Of a DNA stretch of 18,777 nt, positions 6,282-13,648 are shown piece after piece. A program made the translations under genes and the position numbers. The notes under the pieces were generated by a model. The model was not told the origin of the DNA, searched no databases, and saw only the letters and a list, made by a program, of their open reading frames with translations. Position 1 is the first letter of the stretch, and every line of letters begins with the position of its first letter. Source of the stretch: Hydrogenophaga sp. (GTDB lineage Bacteria > Pseudomonadota > Gammaproteobacteria > Burkholderiales > Burkholderiaceae_C); NCBI GenBank assembly GCA_021154985.1, contig JAJNQE010000055.1, forward strand, positions 1 to 18,777. The letters run 5' to 3'.

Positions 6282-7844
6282 ATGCCTCTGTCTGCCCATG
6301 TTCCCGTGTTGATCGCTGGCGGCGGCCCCGTCGGCCTCACGCTCTCGGCCTTGTTGTCTGCTCACGGCATCCACAACCTCGTGATCGAGGCCGACGACAG
6401 TTACTGCACCGGCAGCCGCGCCATCTGCATGTCGCGCCGCTCGCAGGAGATCCTGGGCTGGGTGGGGGCCGATCAGGCGTTGGTGACCAAAGGCCTGAGC
6501 TGGGTGGGCGGGCGCAGCCATTGGCGCCACACCGAGGTGTTGCATTTCCAGATGCCGAGCGAGCCCACGCAGCGCTTTGCGCCCATGGTCAACATCCAGC
6601 AGTTTTACGTGGAGGAGTTTGCGCACCGGGCAGCGCAGACGGCAGGGTTGTCTCGGGTGCAATGGAGCAGCCGCGTGAGCGCCGTGACACCCCATGAGAC
6701 CGGCGTTGATGTCAAGGTGATCACGCCCCAAGGTCCGCAGACCGTGCGCACCGACTGGCTGGTGGCCTGCGACGGTGGACGCAGCACCGTGCGCGAACAG
6801 CTCGGCCTGCAGCTCGAAGGCACGCAGTACGACGGCAAATACGTCATCGTGGACGTGGTGCAAAAGACAAAGCGCGCGGTGGAGCGCCTGGCCTGGTTCG
6901 ACCCGCCGTCCAACCCGGGCTCCACCATCCTCATGCACCGCCAGCCCGACGACGTGTGGCGCATTGATTACCAGATCCGCGACGACGAAGACCCGCTGGA
7001 GGCGGTGAAGCCCGAGAACGTGTTGCCGCGCGTGCAGAGCCACCTGGCCATGATCGGCGAAACCGAGCCCTGGGAGCCACTGTGGATATCGATCTACAAC
7101 GCCAAGTGCTTGACCTTGCCAAGCTATCGATACGGGCGGGTGATGTTCGCGGGCGATGCGGCGCACCTCGTGCCCATCTTCGGTGTGCGTGGGCTCAACT
7201 CCGGGCTGGACGACGCCGGCAACCTGGCCTGGAAACTGGCGCGGGTGGTGCGCGGCCAGTCGCCGCACGCGCTGCTCGATTCGTACTCCACCGAGCGGGT
7301 GCACGCCACGCGCGAGAACATCGCCTATGGCGCCAAAAGCACCGAATTCATGGCGCCGCCCAACTTTGCCTACCGGCTGATGCGCGAAGCCACGCTGCGC
7401 CTGGCCGAGGGCGATGCGCTGGTGCGCTCGCTCATCAACCCGCGCCAGTCCACGCCCATCACCTATGTGGACTCGCCCTTGAACGCAACCGCCACCACCG
7501 GCTGGAGCAACGACATGGCCGCGCCTGGTGCGCCCGCGCCGGAGGCCTTGCTCCAGGGCGGGCAGGGCGCCTTTCACCTGAGCAGCTGTTTCGGGCGCGA
7601 TTTCCTGGTGCTGGTGTTCGGCCCGGGCGATCAGCGGGCGCTCGACTTGCCTGGCCTGCAGGCGCTGGCCATCGGCCCCGGCATGGACGTGCATGGGCAG
7701 GCTTGGCAGCGCTACGGACTGCAAACCGCGACCGACCAGGCCCTGGTGCTCGTGCGGCCCGACGGCTACGTGATGGGCCGCTGGCACGGACACGACCCGG
7801 CGCCTGTGCTCCAAGCCCTGCAAACCACCGGAGTGTTCGCATGA
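6282..7844 (+). CDS. FAD-dependent aromatic-ring monooxygenase (MhpA/phenol hydroxylase-like)
   Basis: The 520-residue product is a class A flavoprotein hydroxylase. The FAD-binding GGGPVG is at 13-18 following VPVLIA. The DG motif is at about 164-165 (LVACDGGRSTVRE). The GD motif is at about 291-292 (RVMFAGDAAHLVP), followed by GVRGLNSGLDDAGNLAWKL. The C-terminal third (about 430-520, FLVLVFGPGDQ and VLVRPDGYVMGRWHG) resembles the thioredoxin-like tail of phenol hydroxylase-type enzymes. Such enzymes hydroxylate phenolic rings using NAD(P)H and O2 in the cytoplasm; the substrate is not evident. The ATG at 6282 is preferred because the family begins just before the FAD motif; a TTG at 6267 in the same frame is possible. 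The stop overlaps the start of the DUF2783 gene (ATGA), and the operon ends in a MarR regulator. Confidence 0.88.
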   Translation: MPLSAHVPVLIAGGGPVGLTLSALLSAHGIHNLVIEADDSYCTGSRAICMSRRSQEILGWVGADQALVTKGLSWVGGRSHWRHTEVLHFQMPSEPTQRFAPMVNIQQFYVEEFAHRAAQTAGLSRVQWSSRVSAVTPHETGVDVKVITPQGPQTVRTDWLVACDGGRSTVREQLGLQLEGTQYDGKYVIVDVVQKTKRAVERLAWFDPPSNPGSTILMHRQPDDVWRIDYQIRDDEDPLEAVKPENVLPRVQSHLAMIGETEPWEPLWISIYNAKCLTLPSYRYGRVMFAGDAAHLVPIFGVRGLNSGLDDAGNLAWKLARVVRGQSPHALLDSYSTERVHATRENIAYGAKSTEFMAPPNFAYRLMREATLRLAEGDALVRSLINPRQSTPITYVDSPLNATATTGWSNDMAAPGAPAPEALLQGGQGAFHLSSCFGRDFLVLVFGPGDQRALDLPGLQALAIGPGMDVHGQAWQRYGLQTATDQALVLVRPDGYVMGRWHGHDPAPVLQALQTTGVFA

Positions 7845-8038
7845 CCGACGCCGATCTCGACCGCAGTTACAGCGCCCTGTGCGAAGCCCTTGCCCGGGTG
7901 GGAGAGGACAAGGCGCCGCTGTTTCTGTCCATGTTGTGCCTTTTGCTCATCAGCCGCCAACAGGCTGCCCACGAGGTGCTGCCGCTGTTTGCACATGCCG
8001 AGCGCCAATGCGCGGACGGAGCGGGCGATGGCCGCTGA
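7841..8038 (+). CDS. DUF2783-type small protein
   Basis: This encodes 65 residues beginning at the ATGA overlap with the monooxygenase stop, so it is translationally coupled to it. The core LDRSYSALCEALARVGEDKA followed by PLFLSMLCLLLISRQQ matches the look of DUF2783 proteins: an N-terminal helix, a G-E/D-rich turn and a leucine-rich helix. As known from annotation, these small proteins are commonly encoded beside flavin monooxygenases of aromatic catabolism. Their role is not established; a helper or modulator of the flavoenzyme is a plausible guess. The leucine-rich helix (about 27-38) is too short and polar-flanked to be called a membrane segment with confidence. The gene overlaps the MarR start by 11 bases. 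Confidence 0.72.
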   Translation: MTDADLDRSYSALCEALARVGEDKAPLFLSMLCLLLISRQQAAHEVLPLFAHAERQCADGAGDGR

Positions 8039-8504
8039 CACCACCCCGCCAGCCCTTCAGGACTTTCTCACCTGGCGTCTGCACCGCCTGGCCAAACTCA
8101 CCGATCGCCAGAGCACCGACGCCTACGCCAGTGTCTTCGGACTGGGCGTGGGCGAAGCGCGCTGCCTGGCCGCCATCGGGCAGTTCGCGCCGCTCTCGGT
8201 GAAAGACCTCGCGGCGCAGGCCAACCTCGACAAGGCCCAGGCCAGCCGCGCCGCTCAGATGCTGGTGGAGCGCGATCTGGTGCAGAAGTCGGCCAGCGAA
8301 ACGGATGCACGTGGCGTGGTACTCACGCTCACGCGCACCGGTCGGCCCCTGTGGCGGCGGGTGATGCGGTTGATCGAGCAGCGCAATGCGGACATTTTTG
8401 GCTGCCTTTCCAAGGCCGAGAGGCGCCAGCTCGAAACCCTGTTTGACCGCCTCATTGCCCATGCCGACACCCGCCAGGGGGACAGTGGCCCTGCAAGCCC
8501 CTGA
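8028..8504 (+). CDS. MarR-family transcriptional regulator
   Basis: The 158-residue product has MarR architecture: N-terminal dimerisation helix, then a winged helix-turn-helix at about 40-105 with SVKDLAAQANLDKAQASRAA (recognition region), LVERDLVQKSASETDARGV (wing with the typical D.R) and VLTLTRTG, then a C-terminal dimerisation helix. The ATG at 8028 lies 6 bases after GGAG and inside the end of the DUF2783 gene, marking it as the third gene of the monooxygenase operon. MarR proteins of this kind usually repress catabolic operons until a phenolic substrate or its CoA ester binds. The inverted repeat at 6249-6262 is the likely site, which would make the operon autoregulated. The inducer is unknown. 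Confidence 0.85.
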   Translation: MAADTTPPALQDFLTWRLHRLAKLTDRQSTDAYASVFGLGVGEARCLAAIGQFAPLSVKDLAAQANLDKAQASRAAQMLVERDLVQKSASETDARGVVLTLTRTGRPLWRRVMRLIEQRNADIFGCLSKAERRQLETLFDRLIAHADTRQGDSGPASP

Positions 8505-8570
8505 AATCGGGGGCAGCCCGTAAAATTGCGGGTTTTCCACCCACCCGCGCTCCGGGTCTGTGCCAGCCCC

Positions 8571-10907
8571 ATGAACGCTCCCGTCGACGTCTCCTTTTTC
8601 GCTCGCGCTGCCAAGCCGATCACCAGCTACCGCCCTTACTGGGCCAAGCGGTTCGGCGTGGCGCCGTTCTTGCCCATGAGCCGCGCCGAGATGGAGAAGC
8701 TCGGCTGGGACAGCTGCGACATCATTCTGGTCACAGGCGATGCCTATGTGGACCACCCCAGCTTCGGCATGGCGGTGGTGGGGCGCGTGCTGGAGGCGCA
8801 GGGCTTCCGCGTGGGCATCATTGCCCAGCCCGACTGGACCAGCGCCGAGGCCTTCAAGGCGCTGGGCAAACCCAACCTGTTCTGGGGCGTGACCGCCGGG
8901 AACATGGATTCCATGATCAACCGCTACACGGCGGACCGCAAGATCCGCAGCGACGACGCATACACACCGGGCGACGTGGGCGGCAAGCGGCCCGACCGCG
9001 CGGCCATCGTCTACAGCCAGCGCTGCCGCGAAGCGTTCAAGGACGTGCCCATCGTGCTCGGCGGCATCGAAGGCAGCCTGCGCCGCATCGCCCACTACGA
9101 CTACTGGAGCGACAAGGTGCGCCGCAGCGTGGTGGTGGACAGCAAGTGCGACCTGCTGCTCTACGGCAACGCCGAGCGCGCGTTGGTCGAAGTGGCGCAC
9201 CGCATCGCCGCGCGCGAGCCAGTTGAGCAGATCACCGATGTCCGCGGCACCGCCTTCGTGCGCCGCCCGGGCGATCCCACGGCCGAGGGCTGGATCGAGA
9301 TCGACTCCACCGAGGTGGACATGCCGGGCCGTGTGGAAGACCACATCAACCCTTACCTCACCACCAGCGAGCAGGCGCAGGCGCAGGGGGAGACCTGTGC
9401 GAAGGAAGAGGGCAATGGCGAACCCGAGACCGCCAACCCCGCCATCCAGCCGCTGAAATTCGTCCCCAACCCCGCCTTGCAAAGCAAACGCAAGCCGCCC
9501 GCGCGCGACCGTTCTGTGATCCGCTTGCCCAGCTACGAGCAGGTGAAAAGCGACGCCGTGCTGTACGCCCACGCCAACCGCGTGCTGCACGTGGAGGCCA
9601 ACCCCGGCAACGCGCGCGCGCTGGTGCAGGCGCACGGCGAAGGCACCACCGCGCGCGATGTGTGGATCAACCCGCCGCCGATCCCTTTGACCACGGCCGA
9701 GATGGACCATGTGTTCGACTTGCCGTACGCACGCAGCCCGCACCCGGCCTACGCCGACGAGCACGGCAAGCACGATGGCGCGACCAAGATCCCGGCCTGG
9801 GAAATGATCCGCTTCAGCGTGAACATCATGCGCGGCTGCTTTGGCGGCTGCACCTTCTGTTCGATCACCGAGCACGAGGGCCGCATCATCCAGAGCCGGT
9901 CCGAAGAATCGATCATCAAGGAAGTGGAAGACATCCGCGACAAGGTGGAAGGCTTCACCGGCGTGGTGTCCGACCTTGGCGGCCCCACCGCCAACATGTA
10001 CCGCCTGGGCTGCAAGACGCCCGAGATCGAAGCCGCCTGCCGCAAGCCCAGCTGCGTGTATCCCGGCATTTGTTCGAACCTCACCACCGACCACGGTCCG
10101 CTCATCAAGATCTACAAGCGGGCGCGCGAGCTGCGTGGCATCAAGAAGATCCTGATCGGCTCAGGCCTGCGCTACGACCTGGCCATCAAGAGCCCGGAGT
10201 ACGTGAAGGAGCTGGTGCAGCACCACGTGGGCGGGTATTTGAAGATCGCGCCCGAGCACACCGAAGGCGGACCGCTGTCGAAGATGATGAAGCCCGGCAT
10301 CGGCAGCTACGACAAGTTCAAGCAGCTGTTCGAGAAGTACAGCGAAGAAGCGGGCAAGAAGCAGTACCTGATTCCGTATTTCATCGCGGCCCACCCCGGC
10401 ACCAGCGACGAAGACATGATGAACCTCGCGGTGTGGCTGAAGAAGAACGGCTTCCGCGCCGACCAGGTGCAAACCTTCTACCCCAGCCCCATGGCCACGG
10501 CCACGGCGATGTACCACACCAACCTGAACCCGCTCAAGGGCATCAGCCGCGACGCGCAGCGCGCCGAGCGGGTGGACATCGTGCGCGGTGACAAGCGCCG
10601 CCGCCTGCACAAGGCCTTTCTGCGCTACCACGACCCGAACAACTGGCCGCTGCTGCGCGAGGCGCTCAAGACCATGGGCCGCGCAGATCTGATCGGCAAC
10701 GGCAAGCACCACCTGATCCCCACCTTCCAGCCCATGACGGATGGCAGCTACCAGAGCGCGCGGCGCAAGAACAGCACGCCGGTGGGCAAAGCGGCGCAAC
10801 CCGCAGCGGGCCGCCTGCTCACGCAGCACACCGGGCTGCCGCCGCGGGTGACGGGCGCTGGGCAACCCGGTTCGCCTGCGGGCGCGGGCAAGCGCAAGCC
10901 GCGCTGA
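8571..10907 (+). CDS. ygiQ: YgiQ-family radical SAM protein
   Basis: The 778-residue product closely follows E. coli YgiQ over its length, including YWAKRFGVAPFLPMSRAEM near the start, GWDSCDIILVTGDAYVDHPS in the N-terminal cobalamin-like domain and NLFWGVTAGNMDSMINRYTA. The radical SAM cluster motif CFGGCTFC sits at residues 423-430 (Cx3Cx2C), flanked by FSVNIMRG and SITEHEGRIIQSRSEESI. Conserved GFTGVVSDLGGPTANMYRLG and GGYLKIAPEHTEGGPLSKMM follow. The C-terminus is a basic, Pro/Gly-rich tail. YgiQ proteins bind a [4Fe-4S] cluster and S-adenosylmethionine; the biological reaction is not established. The ATG at 8571 matches the family start, although no clear ribosome-binding site precedes it. 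A -10-like TAAAAT lies at 8521-8526. The gene converges on the next one with 3 bases between stops. Confidence 0.93.
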   Translation: MNAPVDVSFFARAAKPITSYRPYWAKRFGVAPFLPMSRAEMEKLGWDSCDIILVTGDAYVDHPSFGMAVVGRVLEAQGFRVGIIAQPDWTSAEAFKALGKPNLFWGVTAGNMDSMINRYTADRKIRSDDAYTPGDVGGKRPDRAAIVYSQRCREAFKDVPIVLGGIEGSLRRIAHYDYWSDKVRRSVVVDSKCDLLLYGNAERALVEVAHRIAAREPVEQITDVRGTAFVRRPGDPTAEGWIEIDSTEVDMPGRVEDHINPYLTTSEQAQAQGETCAKEEGNGEPETANPAIQPLKFVPNPALQSKRKPPARDRSVIRLPSYEQVKSDAVLYAHANRVLHVEANPGNARALVQAHGEGTTARDVWINPPPIPLTTAEMDHVFDLPYARSPHPAYADEHGKHDGATKIPAWEMIRFSVNIMRGCFGGCTFCSITEHEGRIIQSRSEESIIKEVEDIRDKVEGFTGVVSDLGGPTANMYRLGCKTPEIEAACRKPSCVYPGICSNLTTDHGPLIKIYKRARELRGIKKILIGSGLRYDLAIKSPEYVKELVQHHVGGYLKIAPEHTEGGPLSKMMKPGIGSYDKFKQLFEKYSEEAGKKQYLIPYFIAAHPGTSDEDMMNLAVWLKKNGFRADQVQTFYPSPMATATAMYHTNLNPLKGISRDAQRAERVDIVRGDKRRRLHKAFLRYHDPNNWPLLREALKTMGRADLIGNGKHHLIPTFQPMTDGSYQSARRKNSTPVGKAAQPAAGRLLTQHTGLPPRVTGAGQPGSPAGAGKRKPR

Positions 10908-10910
10908 GCG

Positions 10911-11618
10911 TCAGCTTTCGGGCGGCGGCGGCGGTGGCGCGTCGGTGAACGCGGGCCACACGATCCAGGCCAGCAGCGCGAGCGTGTTCACCGCCACCGT
11001 GATCCAGTAATACAGCCGGAACGGCTGCTTGCTCGTCTTGTGCCGCAGGATCTGCTGCGCAAACCAGGCCCCTGGCCAGCCACCCACCAGCGCCAGCGCG
11101 TGCAACTGGTCTTCCGGCGTGCGCTGGGTCTCGTTGACGGCAGCGTCCTTGTCGCGCCAGTACATGTAGAAGGTGCCCAGGTTGATCAACACCACCGCCG
11201 TGAGGATCACCCAGGGGAAGCGGCCCAGGCCAATGCCCACCAGCCACAGCAGCAGCCAGAAAGCGATCAGGCCGAGGCCGATCCACAGCGGCAGCTCTTC
11301 GCGGCGCTTCTCGCGTGGGGAGCGCGAGCGTTTGGCCGGTGCGGTGCGGGGCAGCAACTCGGCCTCGGGCGGTGTTGCGGGTTTGGGCACCTCGAACGGC
11401 GCCTTGACCTCGTTGCGCAGCGGCTCCACCGACAGCGCGCGTGGGCCCTTGCCGCCCACATGGATTTCCTGGAACGTGACCGACAGCCCTTCGCTCGGCG
11501 GTTGGTGACCGCTGAAATCCCGCATGTGGAAAAAGATGTCGGCAGCGGTCTGTTCGCTGCGGATGAAGCCGAACGCCTTGGCGGGGTCCCAGCGAACCAC
11601 GGTTCCCTGTTTTCGCAT
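10911..11618 (-). CDS. Cold-shock domain fused to DUF1294 membrane protein
   Basis: The 235-residue product has an N-terminal cold-shock (OB-fold) domain, about 1-65, with the two nucleic-acid-binding motifs KAFGFIR (14-20) and DIFFHM (27-32). A charged Lys/Arg/Pro-rich linker (about 70-109) follows, then membrane segments at about 111-131 and 135-153, the DUF1294 motif GGWPGAWFAQQILRHKTSKQ (179-198), a third segment at about 203-222 and a proline-rich tail. CSD-DUF1294 fusions are a known domain pair in proteobacteria. They would put an RNA- or ssDNA-binding module on the cytoplasmic face of the inner membrane, but no defined function is known to me. The gene is divergent from the antitoxin gene across 81 bases, so the strong palindrome there may also affect this promoter. 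Confidence 0.83.
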   Translation of the reverse strand: MRKQGTVVRWDPAKAFGFIRSEQTAADIFFHMRDFSGHQPPSEGLSVTFQEIHVGGKGPRALSVEPLRNEVKAPFEVPKPATPPEAELLPRTAPAKRSRSPREKRREELPLWIGLGLIAFWLLLWLVGIGLGRFPWVILTAVVLINLGTFYMYWRDKDAAVNETQRTPEDQLHALALVGGWPGAWFAQQILRHKTSKQPFRLYYWITVAVNTLALLAWIVWPAFTDAPPPPPPES

Positions 11619-11649
11619 GATGAGGATGGATCGGTTGAAGGGGCGTGGC

Positions 11650-11678
11650 TTGCCGGATGCGCCTGATTGGCGCAAAAT
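11650..11678 (+). promoter_or_regulatory. Candidate promoter of the toxin-antitoxin operon
   Basis: TTGCCG (11650-11655) and CAAAAT (11673-11678) stand 17 bases apart, each matching 4/6 of the -35/-10 consensus. The -10 element falls at the centre of the palindrome at 11662-11690, so a protein bound to the palindrome would occlude the promoter. Assigned by eye. Confidence 0.35.
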
Positions 11679-11690
11679 GCGCCAATCAGG
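11662..11690 (+). promoter_or_regulatory. Perfect 13+13 palindrome, probable antitoxin operator
   Basis: CCTGATTGGCGCA (11662-11674) and TGCGCCAATCAGG (11678-11690) are exact reverse complements around AAA. The palindrome ends within the CAGGAG ribosome-binding site of the antitoxin gene. Type II antitoxins commonly bind a palindrome at this place to repress their own operon. If transcription begins upstream of it, the same sequence could also fold into an RNA hairpin that hides the ribosome-binding site. Confidence 0.65.
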
Positions 11691-11699
11691 AGAAAACCC

Positions 11700-12044
11700 A
11701 TGTCCACCACTGGTTCCGCATTTTCCTCTGTCAAGTTGCCCGCCGGGCTGGTTCAGCAGGCGCGTGAGGCGGCGCAACCACAGCGGCGCTCGGTGGCTGG
11801 GCAAATCGAGTACTGGGCCACGCTCGGTCGCATTGCTGAAGAAACCGGCCTCACGGTGCAAGAAGCGCGCGAAGCCATTGCCCGTTACGACGCCGCAGCG
11901 CGCCACGCGGTGCCGGCCGATCCGCTGGACGCGATCGAGGCCCGATTTCTCGCTGCCGAGTCCAGCGGCCGGCTGGCCCAGGCGGTGCGCCAGACGGTGC
12001 AGGACAACCGCAGCAAGGCTCCCGCCGCCCGCCGCGCTGCGTGA
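11700..12044 (+). CDS. ParD-like antitoxin
   Basis: The 114-residue product begins at the ATG at 11700, about 7 bases after CAGGAG. An in-frame TTG at 11667 lies inside the palindrome and is rejected. The N-terminal region FSSVKLPAGLVQQAREAAQP then QRRSVAGQIEYWATLGR (about 8-46) matches ParD-like antitoxins: a short beta strand followed by two helices of ribbon-helix-helix type that dimerise and bind the operator. The C-terminal half (AEETGLTVQEAREAIARYDA, then LDAIEARFLAAE, ending in a basic alanine-rich tail) probably wraps the toxin. It shares GTGA with the downstream zeta-type gene, so antitoxin is made first and coupled to toxin. ParD usually pairs with ParE; here the partner is zeta-like. 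Antitoxin function is inferred from family and context. Confidence 0.8.
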   Translation: MSTTGSAFSSVKLPAGLVQQAREAAQPQRRSVAGQIEYWATLGRIAEETGLTVQEAREAIARYDAAARHAVPADPLDAIEARFLAAESSGRLAQAVRQTVQDNRSKAPAARRAA

Positions 12045-12640
12045 CAGCACCGGTCTTCTATTTGCTCGCCGGCCCCAACGGCGCGGGCAAATCCACGCTG
12101 TACCGCGCCGCCGTGGCCGAGGGCCTGATTCCGGCAGGCCTGGAGTTCGTGAACGCAGACCTGTTCGAAGCGAGCCACCTGGCCGAGGTGGCCGACCCGA
12201 GCGCCCGCTCGGAGCAGGCGCGCCAATGGGCCGACCAGCGCCGATCCACGTTGCTGGCGGCAGGCCAATCGTTCGTGAGCGAGACCGTGTTCTCCCATCC
12301 CTCCAAGCTGCAACTCATGGCCGACGCCCGTGCGGCGGGGCATCAAACCGTGCTGCTGCTGGTGTGTGTGGACGACGCAAAGCAGCTGGTGCGCCGGGTG
12401 GCGCAACGCGTGCGCGAAGGTGGCCACGCGGTGCCGCCCGAGCGCATCCTGGCGCGCTATCCACGCACGCTGGAGCACCTGAAAGGGGCTGTGCGCCTGG
12501 CCGATCTGGCCTTGCTCTACGACACCTCGGGCGCCGCCCTCCAACCGCCAAAGCTGGTGGCGCGTTGCCGCCGTGGACTGCCGCCCGTGGTCACCGGCAC
12601 CACGCTGCCGGCCTGGGCGCAGACCGTGCTCGGCGTTTGA
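12041..12640 (+). CDS. Zeta-type toxin (P-loop kinase)
   Basis: The 199-residue product starts at a GTG that overlaps the antitoxin stop by 4 bases (GTGA). The Walker A loop GPNGAGKST is at 11-19. FVNADLF (about 37-42) matches the conserved zeta region with the catalytic Asp/Asn environment. SFVSETVFSHPSKL (about 77-90) carries the conserved Glu-Thr of the substrate site. Arginines of the lid are in RRVAQRVREGGHAVPPERIL, followed by RYPRTLEHL and ALLYDTS. Characterised zeta toxins phosphorylate UDP-N-acetylglucosamine and block peptidoglycan precursor synthesis. The chromosomal group this one resembles is about 200 residues and could use another substrate. No inactivating change is visible. 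The stop lies 4 bases from that of the opposing CoA-transferase-like gene. Confidence 0.83.
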   Translation: MTAPVFYLLAGPNGAGKSTLYRAAVAEGLIPAGLEFVNADLFEASHLAEVADPSARSEQARQWADQRRSTLLAAGQSFVSETVFSHPSKLQLMADARAAGHQTVLLLVCVDDAKQLVRRVAQRVREGGHAVPPERILARYPRTLEHLKGAVRLADLALLYDTSGAALQPPKLVARCRRGLPPVVTGTTLPAWAQTVLGV

Positions 12641-12643
12641 GGC

Positions 12644-13546
12644 TCAGGCCAGCGTGTGCAGTGGAATGTCTTTCGCCACCGAGAGTTGATCGAGCTGTTT
12701 GCGTGTCTTGCCCTGGAGAAAGGCTGCGATGGCGGCGTGCGTCTCGGGTTTGAACAACGCACGCATGTCGCTCACCGCAAGGCCGGCCGCGGTGCACAGG
12801 GCAGCAGCGAAATGCGGCTCCAGCGCGGCCACGGCCACCCGGCCGTCTTTGCAGGGGTACACGCGGTAGCCGGCGTGTGCGCCGCCCACCGCGCCGCTGG
12901 GCTGCGTGAGTCCCCAGGTGCGGGGCAGGGCGAGCCAGGCGGCGGCGTCTGATAGCGCCACCTCCTGAAACACGCCTTTGCCGGTGGACCGCTGCACCAT
13001 CACCGCCTTGAGCGCGGCTTCGCTGGCCATGAGCGCACCGCCCATGTCGGCAAACAGGGTGGCGGGCAGATCGAGCCCGGGCACCAGGCCGGCGTCGGCC
13101 AGGTAGGTAAGGTCGTGGCCAGGCTCCTCGGCGCGCTCGCCCGGTGCACCCACGATGGCCACCACGCACAGTGCCGGGTATTGCTTGTGCAAACCTTTCC
13201 AGCCGAGGCCCAGTTTGTTCAGGGCCGAGGGCCGGAACGAGGTGAGCAGCAGGTCGGTGCGCGCCAGCGCCTTGTGCAGCGCGGTCTGGCCCTTGTCGGT
13301 CTTGAGGTCGATGCTCACGGTCTTGATGCCGTCGTGCAGCGTGGCGTAGGCCTGGGGGTTGTATTGGCCCATGGGGTCACCGCTCGCGGCGCCTTTCGGT
13401 GCGGGCGGCTCGGCCTTCAGGCAACTGGCGCCCATGGCCTTGAGCCGCATCAGCGCAGCCGGTCCTGGCAGGTTGAGCGCCAGACTCAACACGCGCACAC
13501 CGCGCAGGGGTTTGAGGGCGGGGGCAAGGCGGATGGTGGCGGTCAT
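12644..13546 (-). CDS. Short CaiB/BaiF-family protein (alpha-methylacyl-CoA racemase-like)
   Basis: The 300-residue product begins MTATIRLAPALKPLRGVRVL. CaiB/BaiF family III CoA-transferases are usually about 360-410 residues, so this is a short form. Residues matching the racemase active site are all present: His144 and Asp145 in GHDLTYLADAG, Asp167 in LFADMGGALMASEA and Glu243 in ALEPHF. This favours racemase-like chemistry on acyl-CoA over CoA transfer, though a transferase using the Asp cannot be excluded. The first Rossmann-like half has SLALNLPGPAALMRLKAMGA and the C-terminus ends soon after GKTRKQLDQL, lacking the usual tail. No clear ribosome-binding site is visible before the ATG at 13546. 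It lies downstream of pobA in the same direction but beyond a probable terminator, so it is likely a separate unit. Confidence 0.78.
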   Translation of the reverse strand: MTATIRLAPALKPLRGVRVLSLALNLPGPAALMRLKAMGASCLKAEPPAPKGAASGDPMGQYNPQAYATLHDGIKTVSIDLKTDKGQTALHKALARTDLLLTSFRPSALNKLGLGWKGLHKQYPALCVVAIVGAPGERAEEPGHDLTYLADAGLVPGLDLPATLFADMGGALMASEAALKAVMVQRSTGKGVFQEVALSDAAAWLALPRTWGLTQPSGAVGGAHAGYRVYPCKDGRVAVAALEPHFAAALCTAAGLAVSDMRALFKPETHAAIAAFLQGKTRKQLDQLSVAKDIPLHTLA

Positions 13547-13599
13547 GGGTGCATCGGGTGGGTGGCGTCGTTGCACTGTAGCGCTGCGTCGGTCACCTG

Positions 13600-13628
13600 A
13601 AACGCAAACGGGCGACAGCGTCGCCCGT
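13600..13628 (-). terminator. Probable intrinsic terminator of pobA
   Basis: A perfect 9-base stem, ACGGGCGAC (13608-13616) with GTCGCCCGT (13620-13628), surrounds a 3-base loop. Read on the minus strand it is followed by TTTGCGTT, a weak T-rich tract. It lies 20 bases beyond the pobA stop. Confidence 0.6.
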
Positions 13629-13648
13629 CTGACCTGGGTCACAAGACC

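Noticed and set aside
6123..7823. Long minus-strand frame (566 codons) opposite the FAD monooxygenase
   Set aside because: The plus-strand product has GGGPVG, DG and GD flavin motifs and its operon overlaps. The antisense frame is His/Val/Gly-rich with no domain, typical of codon-bias shadows.
8515..8535. CCCG...CGGGTTTT as a terminator of the marR operon
   Set aside because: The stem is only 4 base pairs with an 8-base loop. The TAAAAT inside it is better explained as a possible -10 element for ygiQ.
7950..10094. Very long minus-strand frame (714 codons) across marR and ygiQ
   Set aside because: It covers two unrelated well-identified genes in antisense, has a compositionally biased translation and lacks any family signal.
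11667..11699. TTG start giving the antitoxin 11 extra residues
   Set aside because: It would begin inside the palindrome and candidate promoter without a ribosome-binding site, whereas the ATG at 11700 has CAGGAG at proper spacing.
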